This document shows, piece after piece, positions 43,451 to 53,937 of a stretch of DNA of 64,000 bases. The stretch covers positions 124,001 to 188,000 of the forward strand of contig CAWKIA010000003.1 in NCBI GenBank assembly GCA_963849635.1, written 5' to 3'. Source of the stretch: CAVRUD01 sp963849635. GTDB lineage: Bacteria > Chloroflexota > Chloroflexia > Thermomicrobiales > UBA6265. A model generated the notes under the pieces. The model did not search any database. It was not told the DNA's origin and was given only the letters and a program-made list of their open reading frames with translations. Numbering within the stretch: position 1 is the first letter of the stretch; each line of letters begins with the position of its first letter. A program made the translations under genes and the position numbers.

Positions 43451-44413
43451 TTACTCGTTCAGGCGCGGATCGAGCGCATCGCGCAGGCCGTTGCCCACCA
43501 GATTGATGGCCAGCACGGTGATGTAGATGGCAAATCCAGGGATAAAAACATTGGTCCAGGACTGAGTGTAGAAGTCCTTGGCGCCGTCGAGCATGTTACC
43601 CCAGGACGGAGTGGGGATGCGGACGCCGAAGCCTAGGAAGCTCAGGCCGGCTTCGGTCAGGATCAGGGCGGGGATCGCTAGAGAAACCCAGATGACCATC
43701 AGTGGGACGACATTCGGGATGATGTGCCGAAAGATCACCCGGCTATTTGTCGAACCTACCACCCTGGCCGCCTCGACATAATCGCGAGATCTGAGCGAGA
43801 GGACCTCGCCGCGAATCAATCGCGCGAGACCGGTCCAACCGAAAATCGCGAGGATGACTGCCAGTCCCGCCGGTCCCGGCTGGTAGAGGACCGATACCAG
43901 GATCAGGAGCGAGAACGTCGGGATGCAGAGGAGGACATCAACTATCCGCATCAAGACCGAATCGATGAAGCCACCGAAGTAGCCCGCGACCGCTCCGACG
44001 GTCGCGCCGATGGCGAGGGTGATCGTCGCCGCCAGGCCTGCCACAAGCAGAGAGACACGGCCACCATAGGCCAGACGGACAAGCACATCGCGCCCCACAG
44101 GGTCGGTGCCGAGGATGTGATCACCCGAGAATGGGCCCTTCAACTGCGCACGCAGGTTTGTTTGCTCATAGCCGTACCCCGCCCAGTCCGAGACAAGCGG
44201 CGCGGACAGGACGAAGGTGATGACGAGCGCCATCAACACAAGGGCGACAATTGACACCTTGTTGCGGCAAAACCGCCTCCAGCTCCTGGTCCAAAAGCCG
44301 GGCGTGGACCTGAGGACGTTCCGTTCCGCCGCGTGGAGCAGCGATTCGGTGCGTTCACTAACGCGCGTGTCCCGATCGCGAGGGCTGAGGACGAGTTCGG
44401 GTTGTTGGGCCAT
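43451..44413 (-). CDS. Peptide/opine-type ABC importer permease (OppC/DppC-like), cluster A
   Basis: 320 residues with six membrane segments and the N-terminal OppC extension (RSTPGFWTRSWRRFCRNKVS). DHILGTDPVGRDVLVRLAYG is the family hallmark, and YVEAARVVGSTNSRVIFRHI is the EAA loop that contacts the ATPase. It is the last gene of a three-gene cluster (binding protein, DppB, DppC). No OppD/OppF ATPases follow. It is clearly paralogous to 47708-48670. Confidence 0.93.
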   Translation of the reverse strand: MAQQPELVLSPRDRDTRVSERTESLLHAAERNVLRSTPGFWTRSWRRFCRNKVSIVALVLMALVITFVLSAPLVSDWAGYGYEQTNLRAQLKGPFSGDHILGTDPVGRDVLVRLAYGGRVSLLVAGLAATITLAIGATVGAVAGYFGGFIDSVLMRIVDVLLCIPTFSLLILVSVLYQPGPAGLAVILAIFGWTGLARLIRGEVLSLRSRDYVEAARVVGSTNSRVIFRHIIPNVVPLMVIWVSLAIPALILTEAGLSFLGFGVRIPTPSWGNMLDGAKDFYTQSWTNVFIPGFAIYITVLAINLVGNGLRDALDPRLNE

Positions 44414-44472
44414 CGGTACGGAGCTCCTCGCTCAATCGCCGGTCGATCTTTGATGCCGAAGTCGGCTCGCCG

Positions 44473-45441
44473 CTACCCGTATCGGATCCTGGGATCCATC
44501 ACCGCATAGAGGACATCGGCGATGAGGTTCGATACCAGCGTGAGAACGGCAAACATGAGCGTGAGCCCCATGACCAGCGTGTAGTCACTGGCCTTGGCGG
44601 CGTCGACCGCCAGTCGGCCCATGCCGTTCCAGGCAAAGATGGTCTCGACGATGAACGCCCCCCCGAAGAGATCCGGCAGTGAGAGGCCGACGAGGGTCAC
44701 GAGCGGCAGGAGGGCGTTCCGAAACGCGTGACCGAACAAGACAGCGCGGTTGCGTAGTCCCTTGGCCTCCGCGGTGCGGATGAAGTCCAGCCGGATCACC
44801 TCGAGCATCGAGCCGCGAATGTATCGCGTCCACGCGGCGAGTTGGACGAGACCCAGTGCCAGGGTTGGCAGGATCAGATGCTCGAAGCGATCAAAGAAGC
44901 CGCCGCCGCCGCGGAGGTCGTAGACGCCCGAAGTTGGCAAGCCGGGCCAGCCCCAGTCACGGAACTTGACGCCAAACAGCAGCAAGAGCAGGAATGCGAG
45001 CCAGAACGAAGGCATCGCGAAGGCGGCCATCGAGAAGATCGTGGTGAAGTTGTCAAAAAGTGAGTTGCGTTTGACAGCCGAGTAGATGCCCACTGGAATA
45101 GAGATGACCAGTGCAAAAATCGTGGAACTAATCGTCAGAAGCAGTGTATTGGGCATCACATCAAAGATCCGGTCACGCACCGGGATGAAGTTCTGGAGGG
45201 AGAGGCCAAAATCTCCCTGGACCACGTTGCCGGCCCAGATAAAGTAGCGCTGGTACATCGGCTCGTTCAGGCCGAGGTTTTCCTCGATCCGCGCCCGGTC
45301 TTCGGGCCGCGCCCGAGGATTGAATTCCAGCTTCGCGATCGGACTGCCTGGGACCAGGTTGATGATCGCGAACGTCAGCAGCGTAATGCCGAAGATGAGC
45401 GGGATCATCTGCAGGATGCGAACGAGAATGAAGCGTCCCAT
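44473..45441 (-). CDS. Peptide/opine-type ABC importer permease (OppB/DppB-like), cluster A
   Basis: 322 residues. It begins with FILVRILQMIPLIFGITLLT, has the EDRARIEENLGLNEPMYQRY periplasmic loop and the RTAEAKGLRNRAVLFGHAFR EAA loop, and ends ADVLYAVMDPRIRYG, all typical of DppB. It pairs with the DppC gene 59 bp downstream. It is paralogous to 48687-49652. Confidence 0.93.
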   Translation of the reverse strand: MGRFILVRILQMIPLIFGITLLTFAIINLVPGSPIAKLEFNPRARPEDRARIEENLGLNEPMYQRYFIWAGNVVQGDFGLSLQNFIPVRDRIFDVMPNTLLLTISSTIFALVISIPVGIYSAVKRNSLFDNFTTIFSMAAFAMPSFWLAFLLLLLFGVKFRDWGWPGLPTSGVYDLRGGGGFFDRFEHLILPTLALGLVQLAAWTRYIRGSMLEVIRLDFIRTAEAKGLRNRAVLFGHAFRNALLPLVTLVGLSLPDLFGGAFIVETIFAWNGMGRLAVDAAKASDYTLVMGLTLMFAVLTLVSNLIADVLYAVMDPRIRYG

Positions 45442-45592
45442 GGCCTAACCCTCTTCGTACAAAAGCGCGTTGCCCGCGGGCGGACGTTTGTCCTGCGTGG
45501 TGCCAACGGGTGCTCGTTGCTGCCCGAGACCCGGATAGGGAAAAGGGCGAGGACGGCGTGCGTCCTCGCCCCAAACTTCTCCTACGGGATGG

Positions 45593-47416
45593 TTACTGCT
45601 GGAGCCAGGAGAAGACGAAGCTCCAGACGAACCCGAAGTCGTTGACGTAGTAGTTCTGAACGCGCGGGTTGATGCCGGTTCGATCCTCGGCGAAGCGGAA
45701 GATACCGACTGGCAGATCGTCGTTGACGATGTTGGCCAGCTCGATGAGCTGGGTCAGGCGGACTGCCGGGTCCAACTCGCGCATCTGCTTGTCGTCCAGC
45801 TCGTCGTAGGCCGGGTTGCAGTACGAGGAGTAGTTGAAGCCGCCAGGAGGAGTGGAATCGCAGCGGAACATCGGGCCCTGGCCCGGCTCCGGCGTCCACG
45901 AGAAGCCGAGCAGCGACAGGTCGAAGTCGAAGGCATCCAGCCGCTCCAGGAGCGTCGGGAACGGCACAATCTCGACTTCGACGTCGGCGCCGATCGCGTT
46001 CCAGTTCTCCTGGAAGACGGCGGCAAGCAGATCACCGGTCGAGCCTTCTGGCAGAAGCAGGGTGAAGGCGAGCGGATTGCCGTCCTTGGCCCGGACTCCG
46101 TCGCCGGCGTCGACCCAGCCTGCCGTCTCCAGCAGGTCCATTGCTCGCTGCGGATCGTAGTCGTACCGGGTGCGCATCTGATCCGGTGCGTAAGCGATCG
46201 AGAGCGTCGAGTGGGTGCCGATCGCGACCTCGCCGTAACCGGCGTAGACGGTCTCGACGATGCCCTCCTTGTCGAGCGCGGTCAACAAGCGCCTGACGCA
46301 CCTCGCGATCTTGGAAGATCGGCGTGCGCTCCGGCTTCATGTTGTAGATGTAGTAGGTGAAGGAGAAGGTCGGGTAGACCTCGACCCGCAATCCCTCGTC
46401 GATGACACCCTGCGTCTGGGGCGCCGGAATCGTATCGAGGACGTCGGTCTCGCCAGTGATCAGCGCCTGCACAGCGGCGGCGTCATCCGGCAGGACCCGG
46501 TAGATCCACTCGTCGTAGACCGGAACCTTGCCGGTCACGGTATCCCAGTAGTCGGGGTTCGGGACAAGTGTCACGTGGTCGCCCGGGACCCACTCCTGGA
46601 ACTTGAACGGTCCAGAGCCGACGACGCGGGCCGGGTCCTGGCCCGTGCTGCCTGGGTCTGCGCCCCAGTCGCCCGGGGCGATGCCCTCCCAGACGTGCTT
46701 CGCCATGACGAACGCCGTGCCGGGCACATCGTAGAGGAACGAGGCGCTCTGGTAGTTGGCGACGATTTCGAAGGTGTGGTCGTCGACCGCCCGATAGGAG
46801 TTCAGGTTCAACGCGATGCCGGCCGCGTACGCCGAGAGGCTGTCCGGAGCCAGGATGCTGTCGAAGCTGAAGGCGACATCATGCGCGGTCAGCGGCGTGC
46901 CGTCGTGCCAGGTGGCGTTCGGGTTCAGGTTGAAGGTCCAGGTGATGCCATCGACGCTCTCATACGAGTCCGCCAGGCCTGGGGCAATCGTGCCGTCGAC
47001 CGGGCTGACGCCGATCAGGGCCTCGAAGACGAGACTGGCGATGTAGTTGGTATAGGTGTCCGAGCTGAGGATCGCGTTGACGGTGCTGATGTCGGTCGAG
47101 TTGCCGACGATGAGCTGGCCGCCGGTCTGCTCCGGCTCGGACATCGGGAAGGTTTCAAACAGGATCTGAGCGTATGCCTCGCGCGTGATCGAGCGGATCG
47201 GCTCGGCGAGGGCGACAGGCGAGAGCCGCATCGGGGATGCCTCGGGCTCGCGCCGGGAGTGGCGTCCTGTGCGCCGGCCTTGCTCAGACCGAGACCGAGG
47301 GCGGCGCCAGCGCCCAATGCGCCAGAGCGAGCCATCATCGCGCGCCGGCTCATGCCCATACGGCCGAGCTCGCTAGGCAACTGCGGGACGGAACGTTTGA
47401 TCTCTTCCGCGGACAT
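45593..47416 (-). CDS. Tat-exported peptide-binding protein (SBP_bac_5), cluster A, two frameshifts
   Basis: About 608 residues over three frames. The head is a Tat signal (MSRRAMMARSGALGAGAALG) from ATG 47416. The frame changes near 47225, after which the large binding domain runs from IRSITREAYAQILFETFPMS, through NPNATWHDGTPLTAHDVAFS, to IFQDREVRQAL; it changes again near 46285 and continues LDKEGIVETVYAGYGEVAIG to VWSFVFSWLQQ. The two shifts compensate in length. It delivers oligopeptides, opines or similar to the two permeases downstream. It is paralogous to the protein at 49743-51523. Confidence 0.88.
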
Positions 47417-47707
47417 CGTGCCTCCTGTTCGTTACTTACCCGGGCCAGCCCCATGGCTGACCCTGCGCGATTCGACACCGGTTGTCCCAACAATCGAATG
47501 ACGCGCATTGGACACTGCGCGAGCGCCGTTGCTCGCTACCCGTAGGGCCCATTTGAAGTGCGCCGGACGTTCGGCTGTCGCGTCAGGCACGCCAGCCGTG
47601 CGCATGGTGAAACACGCGGGCCATTATGACGCATATCGCTTGCCACCGGCGAGAAAACCCGGCGTACGGGCCGCGAAAACCGGCGAAATGGACCGCGATT
47701 GGCTACC

Positions 47708-48670
47708 TCAATCGTTCAACCGCGGATCCAACGCATCCCGCAGCGTGTTCCCGACAAGATTGATCGCAAGGACGGTGATGTATATCGTGAATCCCGGGAT
47801 GAACACAAAGGTCCACGCCTGCCGGTAAAACGGACGCGCATCCTGCAGCATGTTGCCCCAGGACGGTGTCGGCACGCGGACGCCCAGGCCGAGAAAGCTG
47901 AGAGCAGCTTCGGTCAGGATCAGGCCGGGAATCGCCAGAGACGCCCAGACGACGATGATCGGGACGACGTTGGGAAAAATGTGGCGGCCGATGATCCGGC
48001 TGTTCGACGCTCCCAGCACCCTGGCGGCGTCAACGAAGTCGCGATGGCGCAGGGTCAGTACTTCCCCTCGGACCAGCCGGGCGACACCGGTCCAACTGAC
48101 GATCGCGATCACCAGCGCCAGTTCGAACGGATTGGGCCGATAGAGGACGGCGATCAAAATCAGTAGGGAGAGGGTCGGGATCGACAGGATAATGTCGACG
48201 AGCCGCATCAAGATGGAGTCAATGAACCCGCCAAAGAACCCGGCGACCGCGCCAACCGACCCGCCAATGAGCAGGGTCGACAGCGCGGCGAGGGACGCGA
48301 CCATGAGTGAGATCCGGCCACCGTATGCTAGTCGGGTCAAAATGTCGCGGCCGTTACCGTCCGCTCCCAGGATGTAGCCGTTCTCGCCGACCGGTGTCAG
48401 TTTTTCGGCCAGGTGGTTTTCGGTGTAGGTGAATCCCGTTAGCCGGGAGACCAGCGGCGCGCTGAGCGCGAACACGACAATCACCAGCACGACGAACAGG
48501 GCGGTCAGTCCCAACTTCGAGCGTCGGTAGCGGCGCCAGGCTCGGGAGTAGTACCCGGGGTTCGAGCGCAGATGCGACCGGCTGAGCGCGTCGCCGGTAG
48601 TGGGTGCTCCGGTGGCTCTGGACAACGCGCCAGCGGACGGCGCTGTGAGCTGTTCGGACTGCTGGGCCAT
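47708..48670 (-). CDS. Peptide/opine-type ABC importer permease (OppC/DppC-like), cluster B
   Basis: 320 residues, same length as its cluster A paralogue. RSNPGYYSRAWRRYRRSKLG is the N-terminal extension, GYILGADGNGRDILTRLAYG the periplasmic motif and FVDAARVLGASNSRIIGRHI the EAA loop. It starts 16 bp after the DppB gene ends, so the two are co-transcribed. The 291 bp between it and the cluster A binding protein start hold no gene. Confidence 0.93.
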   Translation of the reverse strand: MAQQSEQLTAPSAGALSRATGAPTTGDALSRSHLRSNPGYYSRAWRRYRRSKLGLTALFVVLVIVVFALSAPLVSRLTGFTYTENHLAEKLTPVGENGYILGADGNGRDILTRLAYGGRISLMVASLAALSTLLIGGSVGAVAGFFGGFIDSILMRLVDIILSIPTLSLLILIAVLYRPNPFELALVIAIVSWTGVARLVRGEVLTLRHRDFVDAARVLGASNSRIIGRHIFPNVVPIIVVWASLAIPGLILTEAALSFLGLGVRVPTPSWGNMLQDARPFYRQAWTFVFIPGFTIYITVLAINLVGNTLRDALDPRLND

Positions 48671-48686
48671 GACGGGCTCCTACAAC

Positions 48687-49652
48687 TCAGTCGTAGCGAA
48701 TGCGCGGGTCGAGAATGGCGTAGAACACGTCGGCCAGGAGGTTGCCGATGATCGTGAGGACGGCAAACACGAGCGTGATCCCCATGATCATGGTGTAGTC
48801 ACTGTCGTTAACCGAGTCGAGGGTCAGGCGGCCCATGCCGTTCCAGGCGAAGATTTGCTCGACGAAGATCGATCCTGCCAGCAGATCGGGAACCGACAGG
48901 CCGAGCAGGGTGACCAGCGGCAGCAGCGCGTTGCGGAAGGCGTGGCCGAAGATGACGGCGCGGTCGTGCAGGCCCTTCGCGTTCGCGGTGCGGACATAGT
49001 CTTGGCGGATGACCTCGAGCATTGAAGAGCGGATGTAGCGTGTCCACGACGCGAGCTGAACCAGCGCGAGCGAGATCGCCGGCAGGATGAGGTGCTCGAT
49101 ACGGTCCAACAACCCCGAGTTGCCCCGCTGGTCTCTCATCCCACCGACGGGAAGTGATGGAAAACCCCACTCCTGGAACTTCACCGCGAAGAATATGAGC
49201 AGGAGGAGGCCGAGCCAGAAGGTCGGCACCGCGAAGACCGCGACCGTGCCGATGGTGGTCAAATTATCGAACAGGGAGTTCCGTCTCACCGCCGCGTATA
49301 CCCCAAGCGGAATGGCAATGAAGAGCGCCAGACAGAAGGACACGCCGGAGAGCAGCAGCGTATTGGGTAAGACCGTCATGATCCGGTCGGCGACAGGAGT
49401 TGAATTGATCAGAGAGAGGCCGAGGTCCCCTTGAGCGACGTTGCCTGCCCAAATGAAATATCGCTTGTAGAACGGCTCATTAAGTCCGAGGTTATCCTGG
49501 ATATGTTTGATGTCAGCGGGCGTCATGCGGGGATTGAACTCAAGTTGCGAGATTGGGCTTCCCGTCGCGTTGACAATGGCGAACGTGATAAAGCTGATCC
49601 CAATTAGGAGCGGGATCACTTGGATCAGACGCCGGAAGATGAACGCGGCCAT
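48687..49652 (-). CDS. Peptide/opine-type ABC importer permease (OppB/DppB-like), cluster B
   Basis: 321 residues. FIFRRLIQVIPLLIGISFIT is TM1, PADIKHIQDNLGLNEPFYKR the loop, RTANAKGLHDRAVIFGHAFR the EAA loop and YAILDPRIRYD the end. Most of the length aligns without gaps to the cluster A DppB, showing tandem duplication of the entire cluster. Confidence 0.93.
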   Translation of the reverse strand: MAAFIFRRLIQVIPLLIGISFITFAIVNATGSPISQLEFNPRMTPADIKHIQDNLGLNEPFYKRYFIWAGNVAQGDLGLSLINSTPVADRIMTVLPNTLLLSGVSFCLALFIAIPLGVYAAVRRNSLFDNLTTIGTVAVFAVPTFWLGLLLLIFFAVKFQEWGFPSLPVGGMRDQRGNSGLLDRIEHLILPAISLALVQLASWTRYIRSSMLEVIRQDYVRTANAKGLHDRAVIFGHAFRNALLPLVTLLGLSVPDLLAGSIFVEQIFAWNGMGRLTLDSVNDSDYTMIMGITLVFAVLTIIGNLLADVFYAILDPRIRYD

Positions 49653-49742
49653 GGGCCTCCCCGCCTTTAAGTAGAGGATCGGAGGCGGGATAGAGACACA
49701 TCGCTCCCCCGTCTCCGACCCTCATTCCTCATTGAACGGTGG

Positions 49743-51523
49743 TTACTCTTCGACCCAGAGGTACGGGGCGTTCCACAGGAGACCGCCGAGGCCGTTCGGA
49801 TGCCAATCGTGGATGCGGACGTTGTAGGCGTCTCGGTCCCTGGCGAAGAACAAAATGCCTACCGGGAGATCTTCATTGACGAGGTTGTTTGCTTCGATCT
49901 GGATCTCCGTCCGGCGGGCGGGATCGAGCTCGACGTTCGCCTCGGCATTGAGGCGGTCGACCTCGGGATTGGAGTAGCGCATCATGTTGAATCCGACCAC
50001 ATACTGATCGGATGAGAACATCGGGACTCTGGTCGCCCGCTAGGTCCCAGGAGAAACCGAGAAGGGCAATCTCGTAGTCAAAGGTCTCTGTGATCGCTGG
50101 GATAAGGACCGCGCCAAAGTCGACGCCGTTCGGCGTCATTTCGACGCCGATCTCCGCCCAGGATTCCTGCATGTAGGGCACGAGCTGGTCGTAAATCGCT
50201 ATGCCGGCGGTGTACATCACCTCGAAGGCAAGCCGGACGCCATCCTTGGCGCGGACGCCATCATCGCCTTCAACCCAACCCGCTCCGTCCAACAACTCCG
50301 CGGCTTTTGCCACATCGTAGGTGTACTTGGTGCGGATCTGGTCCGGGGCGTAGGCGCTGGAGAGAACAGGTTGCGACCCCTGCGCCACCACGCCATAGCC
50401 GAGTTGAATGTTCTCGAGAATACTGTCACGGTCGAGGGCGTAGAAGAGCGCCTGCCGGACTTCCTTCTCCTGGAACAGGCCGGTCTTTGCCGGATCCATG
50501 TTGTATGCGTAGAAGGTGAAGTCATAGGTATCGAAGATCTCGACTTCGATGTTCTCGTCGTCGATCAGCGATTGGGTGTCGGCAGGCGGCACCTTCTCAA
50601 ACCCGTCAATGTCCCCGGCACGAAGTGCCTCTACTGCGGAAATCTGGTCCGGCCAGACGAGGAAGAGGAAAGTGTCGATATTCGGCACCTTATCGTAGTA
50701 GGTCTCGTTCTTCGCCAGTTCGACGCGCTCACCCTGGGTCCACTCGACGAATTTGAATGGTCCGGTGCCGACAATCCGGGCGGGATCCTGCCCGATGCTG
50801 CCGGGGTCGGCCGCCCATTCGGCGAACGGGACGCTCTCCCAGATGTGCTTTGGCACGATCGGACAGTAGGAATTGCCGAAGAAGACGACGGGGGCAGTTG
50901 CCGCCACTGCGGTCACCTTGACCGTGTGGTCGTCGACCTTCTCCCAAGACGCGACGGCGCCGTTGAACGACCCGGTGTAGGATGAGCCGGTGTCGGCGCT
51001 CGCCTGTGCTTCAAATGAGAAGGTGACGTCGTCGGCAGTAAATGGCTTCCCGTCGTGCCATGTAGCGGTCTGATTGAGGAAGAAGGTGTAAGTCAAGCCA
51101 TCTGCCGAGATCTCCCAGCGGTCCGCGAGATTCGGAACGTATTCGGGGTCGACAGCGCCCGAGGTCACCAAGGTTTCGAAGACGAGTCCCATGATGTCGC
51201 TGGTGGGGCTATTGTCAATCAGGATGCCGTTTGTCGTGCTGATATCGGAGGAGTCACCGAGGATAAAGGTGCCGCCTTGAATCGCTGCGGGATCAGCTGG
51301 GAACGATTCGGCGACCTTGGCGTTGTACTCCTCTCGGGTGATCGAATTGACGACCTCACCGGCTGGAGTGCCATCCTGGGCAGAGGCGGAGAACCGACCC
51401 TTCGAGGCAAAGGCGGCGACAGTCGCGCCGATCGCCCCGCGCTGGAGGAGCTTGCGCCGGCCGAGGGTGGCCGGTGCGTGCCCGCTCAATCATGTCCTGA
51501 AGGTCTACGTTCGACTTCGCCAT
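49743..51523 (-). CDS. Exported peptide-binding protein (SBP_bac_5), cluster B, two frameshifts
   Basis: About 593 residues. ATG 51523 follows GGAGGC and reads MAKSNVDLQDMIERARTGH; after a one-base shift near 51475 it continues RRKLLQRGAIGATVAAFASK, a Tat-like signal. The binding domain runs NSITREEYNAKVAESFPADP, NQTATWHDGKPFTADDVTFS and GFSWDLAGDQSP; a second shift near 50022 leads to MFSSDQYVVGFNMMRYSNPE and the end WNAPYLWVEE. It serves the permeases directly downstream. Confidence 0.88.
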
Positions 51524-51978
51524 GTCGCCTCCATGATGAATCCAACTCGCCGGTCGCGTGACCGGCGTGCGCGTGCAGACGATCGTGTCCCGACGCTGCG
51601 ACACCCAATCCCGAGCGAGCCCCGTTGCTCGCCCATCCGTCCAGGTGGAGGCGGATAGCCCTCCGATCTGGACGGCGCTCGCGCCTGCCGAATCCGTCAA
51701 ACGGTGGCGAGGTGCGCGTGTTCGGTCCCGAAAAACGAAACGGTGGCTCATGGAACGAGAGACCGGCGTTGGCCGTACCGCTCCCTGACCCACGCGACCC
51801 GTTACGGGTAACCTGGCGGCGAATATACGCACCGTTTTCCAAACATGTCAAGCTATGCATAAGGAAAGAATGTGATTTCGATTGAGCGAAGTGAACAACG
51901 CGCTCGAATACGCGAACTCAGTGCGAAAACGCTGCAAATCTCCCGGTTTTATGATCGGTTTTGGAAGGACGAACCTGC
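51524..51978. other. Gene-free region upstream of cluster B and the GNAT gene
   Basis: No convincing gene. A hairpin CGCCGGTC/GACCGGCG (51548-51567, loop GCGT) lies just upstream of the binding protein start and would sit in its leader. The part from 51830 to 51960 is AT-rich and likely holds the GNAT promoter. Confidence 0.5.
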
Positions 51979-52833
51979 ATGTCTACACCATATGGATCGG
52001 ACGATCGTCTCGTTCTGTCGCCCGAGGAATCAGCCAGCGTTCACCACGCAGACCTGGCCGCCTACGGTGGCATGTTCGCCGCCGCCGCGCCGTTCATCGG
52101 CAGCGGGCGCGCGTTCATCGGCGGCGACAACGGCGCCATGGCAATGTGGAACCCGCGCGACGAAAGCTCCGCATACAACACCCTCATCTCCTTCGAGCAC
52201 GCGGCCGACCCAGATCAGGCTTGGCGGGAGGCGCGAGCCGCCGCCAAGGCGGGCGGCGCAAAGGTGTTCGGCGTTGGCCTGGTGGAAGAACGCTACGCCT
52301 GGGGCACCCCCGAACGACTGGCGGAACATCAGCTCGAACTGGAGTACGAGGAACTCGTCTGGGCCCGTCGCCTCGATGGAACCATGCCCGAGTATCTCGA
52401 CCGTGCGGCGGTCCTCCCGTCGGGCGTCGAAATCATTACCGACGGGCTTGATCCCGTCGTCGTTGCCCGCACGATGAACCGGGGCTGGGAGGCTCCCGCC
52501 GATCATGGTTTTGGCCCGCTTTATTCCGCCTCCATCGGGCAAACGGGCTGGATACACTACCTCGCCCTGGTGGATGGGGTTCCGGCTGCGGCGAGCGGGT
52601 TGTTCTGCGCGGGTCGAGTTGCGCTGTTCATGGTGGCTGCTACGGCGCCGGAGTTCCGTGGCCGTGGCCTACAGCGGGCATTTATTGCCCGGCGCTACCT
52701 GGACGCTCTCGCCGCGGATTGCACAATCGGGATCTCAGAGACGGTCGACGACAACGCATCACCGCGGAACTTCCAGCGAGCGGGGTTTCAACTGGTACAC
52801 CGTCGGCGGATGTATAGGACAGACACTCTCTGA
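51979..52833 (+). CDS. GNAT-family N-acetyltransferase
   Basis: About 284 residues from ATG 51979 (MSTPYGSDDRLVLSPEESAS). The N-terminal half is a divergent GNAT-like fold; the C-terminal half has the clear acetyl-CoA motif (VAATAPEFRGRGLQRAFIAR) and the closing DNASPRNFQRAGFQLVHRR. The two-domain layout resembles tandem-GNAT proteins with one functional acetyl-CoA site. The acceptor is unknown. Confidence 0.85.
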   Translation: MSTPYGSDDRLVLSPEESASVHHADLAAYGGMFAAAAPFIGSGRAFIGGDNGAMAMWNPRDESSAYNTLISFEHAADPDQAWREARAAAKAGGAKVFGVGLVEERYAWGTPERLAEHQLELEYEELVWARRLDGTMPEYLDRAAVLPSGVEIITDGLDPVVVARTMNRGWEAPADHGFGPLYSASIGQTGWIHYLALVDGVPAAASGLFCAGRVALFMVAATAPEFRGRGLQRAFIARRYLDALAADCTIGISETVDDNASPRNFQRAGFQLVHRRRMYRTDTL

Positions 52834-52863
52834 CCTTTCCTGAACGAATACCCCATCCTCACC

Positions 52864-53018
52864 TTTCATTCCGAGCTTCCCAGCTTGTCGAGGAATCTCG
52901 ATCGGCGCGTGGCACCGAGGATGCCCTGGCCTCCGAGAAGACGGCATCGTTCTCTCGAACCCGGCGGCGCCATCGGAACGTCGTTCCCCTCTAGATCCCT
53001 CGAAAAGCTCGGGATGAC
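52864..53018. repeat. MITE-like element copy 2, inverted relative to copy 1
   Basis: The right end (52993-53018, AGATCCCTCGAAAAGCTCGG) is a close match to copy 1 ends; the left end (52864-52897) is diverged and carries a short insertion (TTCCCAGC). Read on the minus strand, the middle matches copy 1 in order: TCTAGAGGGGAA, a CGCCGG block, GAGAGAACG and GCCGTCTTCTCGG. This fills most of the 52834-53164 gene-free stretch. Confidence 0.7.
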
Positions 53019-53164
53019 AGGGGGAGCCACGGCACGTTCGGCCCTACGCCCCAACACGGGCTATTGAGTCCGCACGGAGAACTCGTGCGAATCATTGGAA
53101 GCACGCACGGATCGCTATACTTGGCCGCAGAGATCTCCGTTGACGGGCGTTGGGAGGCGGTGGC

Positions 53165-53916
53165 TTGGATTTCGTCGTGGTTGGGCTGGGAATCGGGGCG
53201 CTCGCGGTCTTGCTTGGTTTAGCCATCCGCGACCTTGGTCCCTTTTCCGGCGAATCCCGCGGGACGGCGAGATGCCGTGGTCGGAGGTCGCGGAGCGGGT
53301 TGCCTGGGGCCGCCGCTGCCGGGCCGCCGGGCTGGTCGTCGCCATCGCCGGAGCCGCCCTCTGCTTGATCACCGGCGTCTCCCTCCTCTCGCGGGTCAGT
53401 GACTCGACAGGCATGTGGATTGTCCTCGGCACCCTGGGACTCGCTGTCCTTGCGATCGCGGCGTGGGCAGTTCGCTATCAGATGCTTGGCCGAGCGCCAT
53501 CTGAGCCAGCCTCAATGAAAGAGTCGGTTGAGGAGAGCAAGCCTTCACAGCGCCCAGCGCGGAAGTCGGCGCTGGCCGGGATCAATAGAGGCAAACCGAA
53601 CCTGAGCCGCCGGACGGCTGAAACCGAAACGGCCGAACCGGTTGCGGACGATCGCGCGGTCGTTCGTCAACAGGGCCGGCAAGCAGCCGCCGACGTTGCT
53701 GCCCCGATGGGAGCCCTCACCGTTGACGCGTCTGGCGCGATGCGCCGGACCCCCATCAGCGTCCCATCCGAGCCAGCCAATCCGGCAGCCCGGACGCAGC
53801 GCCCGGCTCCAGAAAGTACGCCGGTTCCGGCCCGAGGTCAGAGGAACGAGGGCCAGATTCGAGATCAGGGCGACTCCGGCCGCGGCGGGCCGGGCGGAGA
53901 CTCGCCCCGCCGCTGA
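53165..53916 (+). CDS. Uncharacterised membrane protein with long Pro/Arg-rich tail (frameshifted)
   Basis: About 250 residues. TTG 53165 is preceded by GGGAGG; LDFVVVGLGIGALAVLLGLA is the first membrane helix. The frame changes near 53262, then WGRRCRAAGLVVAIAGAALC and MWIVLGTLGLAVLAIAAWAV add two more helices. The last 140 residues are polar, Pro/Arg/Glu-rich and without known motifs. I do not recognise the family. It ends 22 bp before the convergent OpuC-type permease. Confidence 0.6.
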
Positions 53917-53937
53917 CCCTGCCGTCCAAAGTTGCCG

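Noticed and set aside
46260..47501. A 413-codon plus-strand frame over the cluster A binding protein
   Set aside because: Antisense to conserved SBP_bac_5 sequence; composition typical of a mirror frame.
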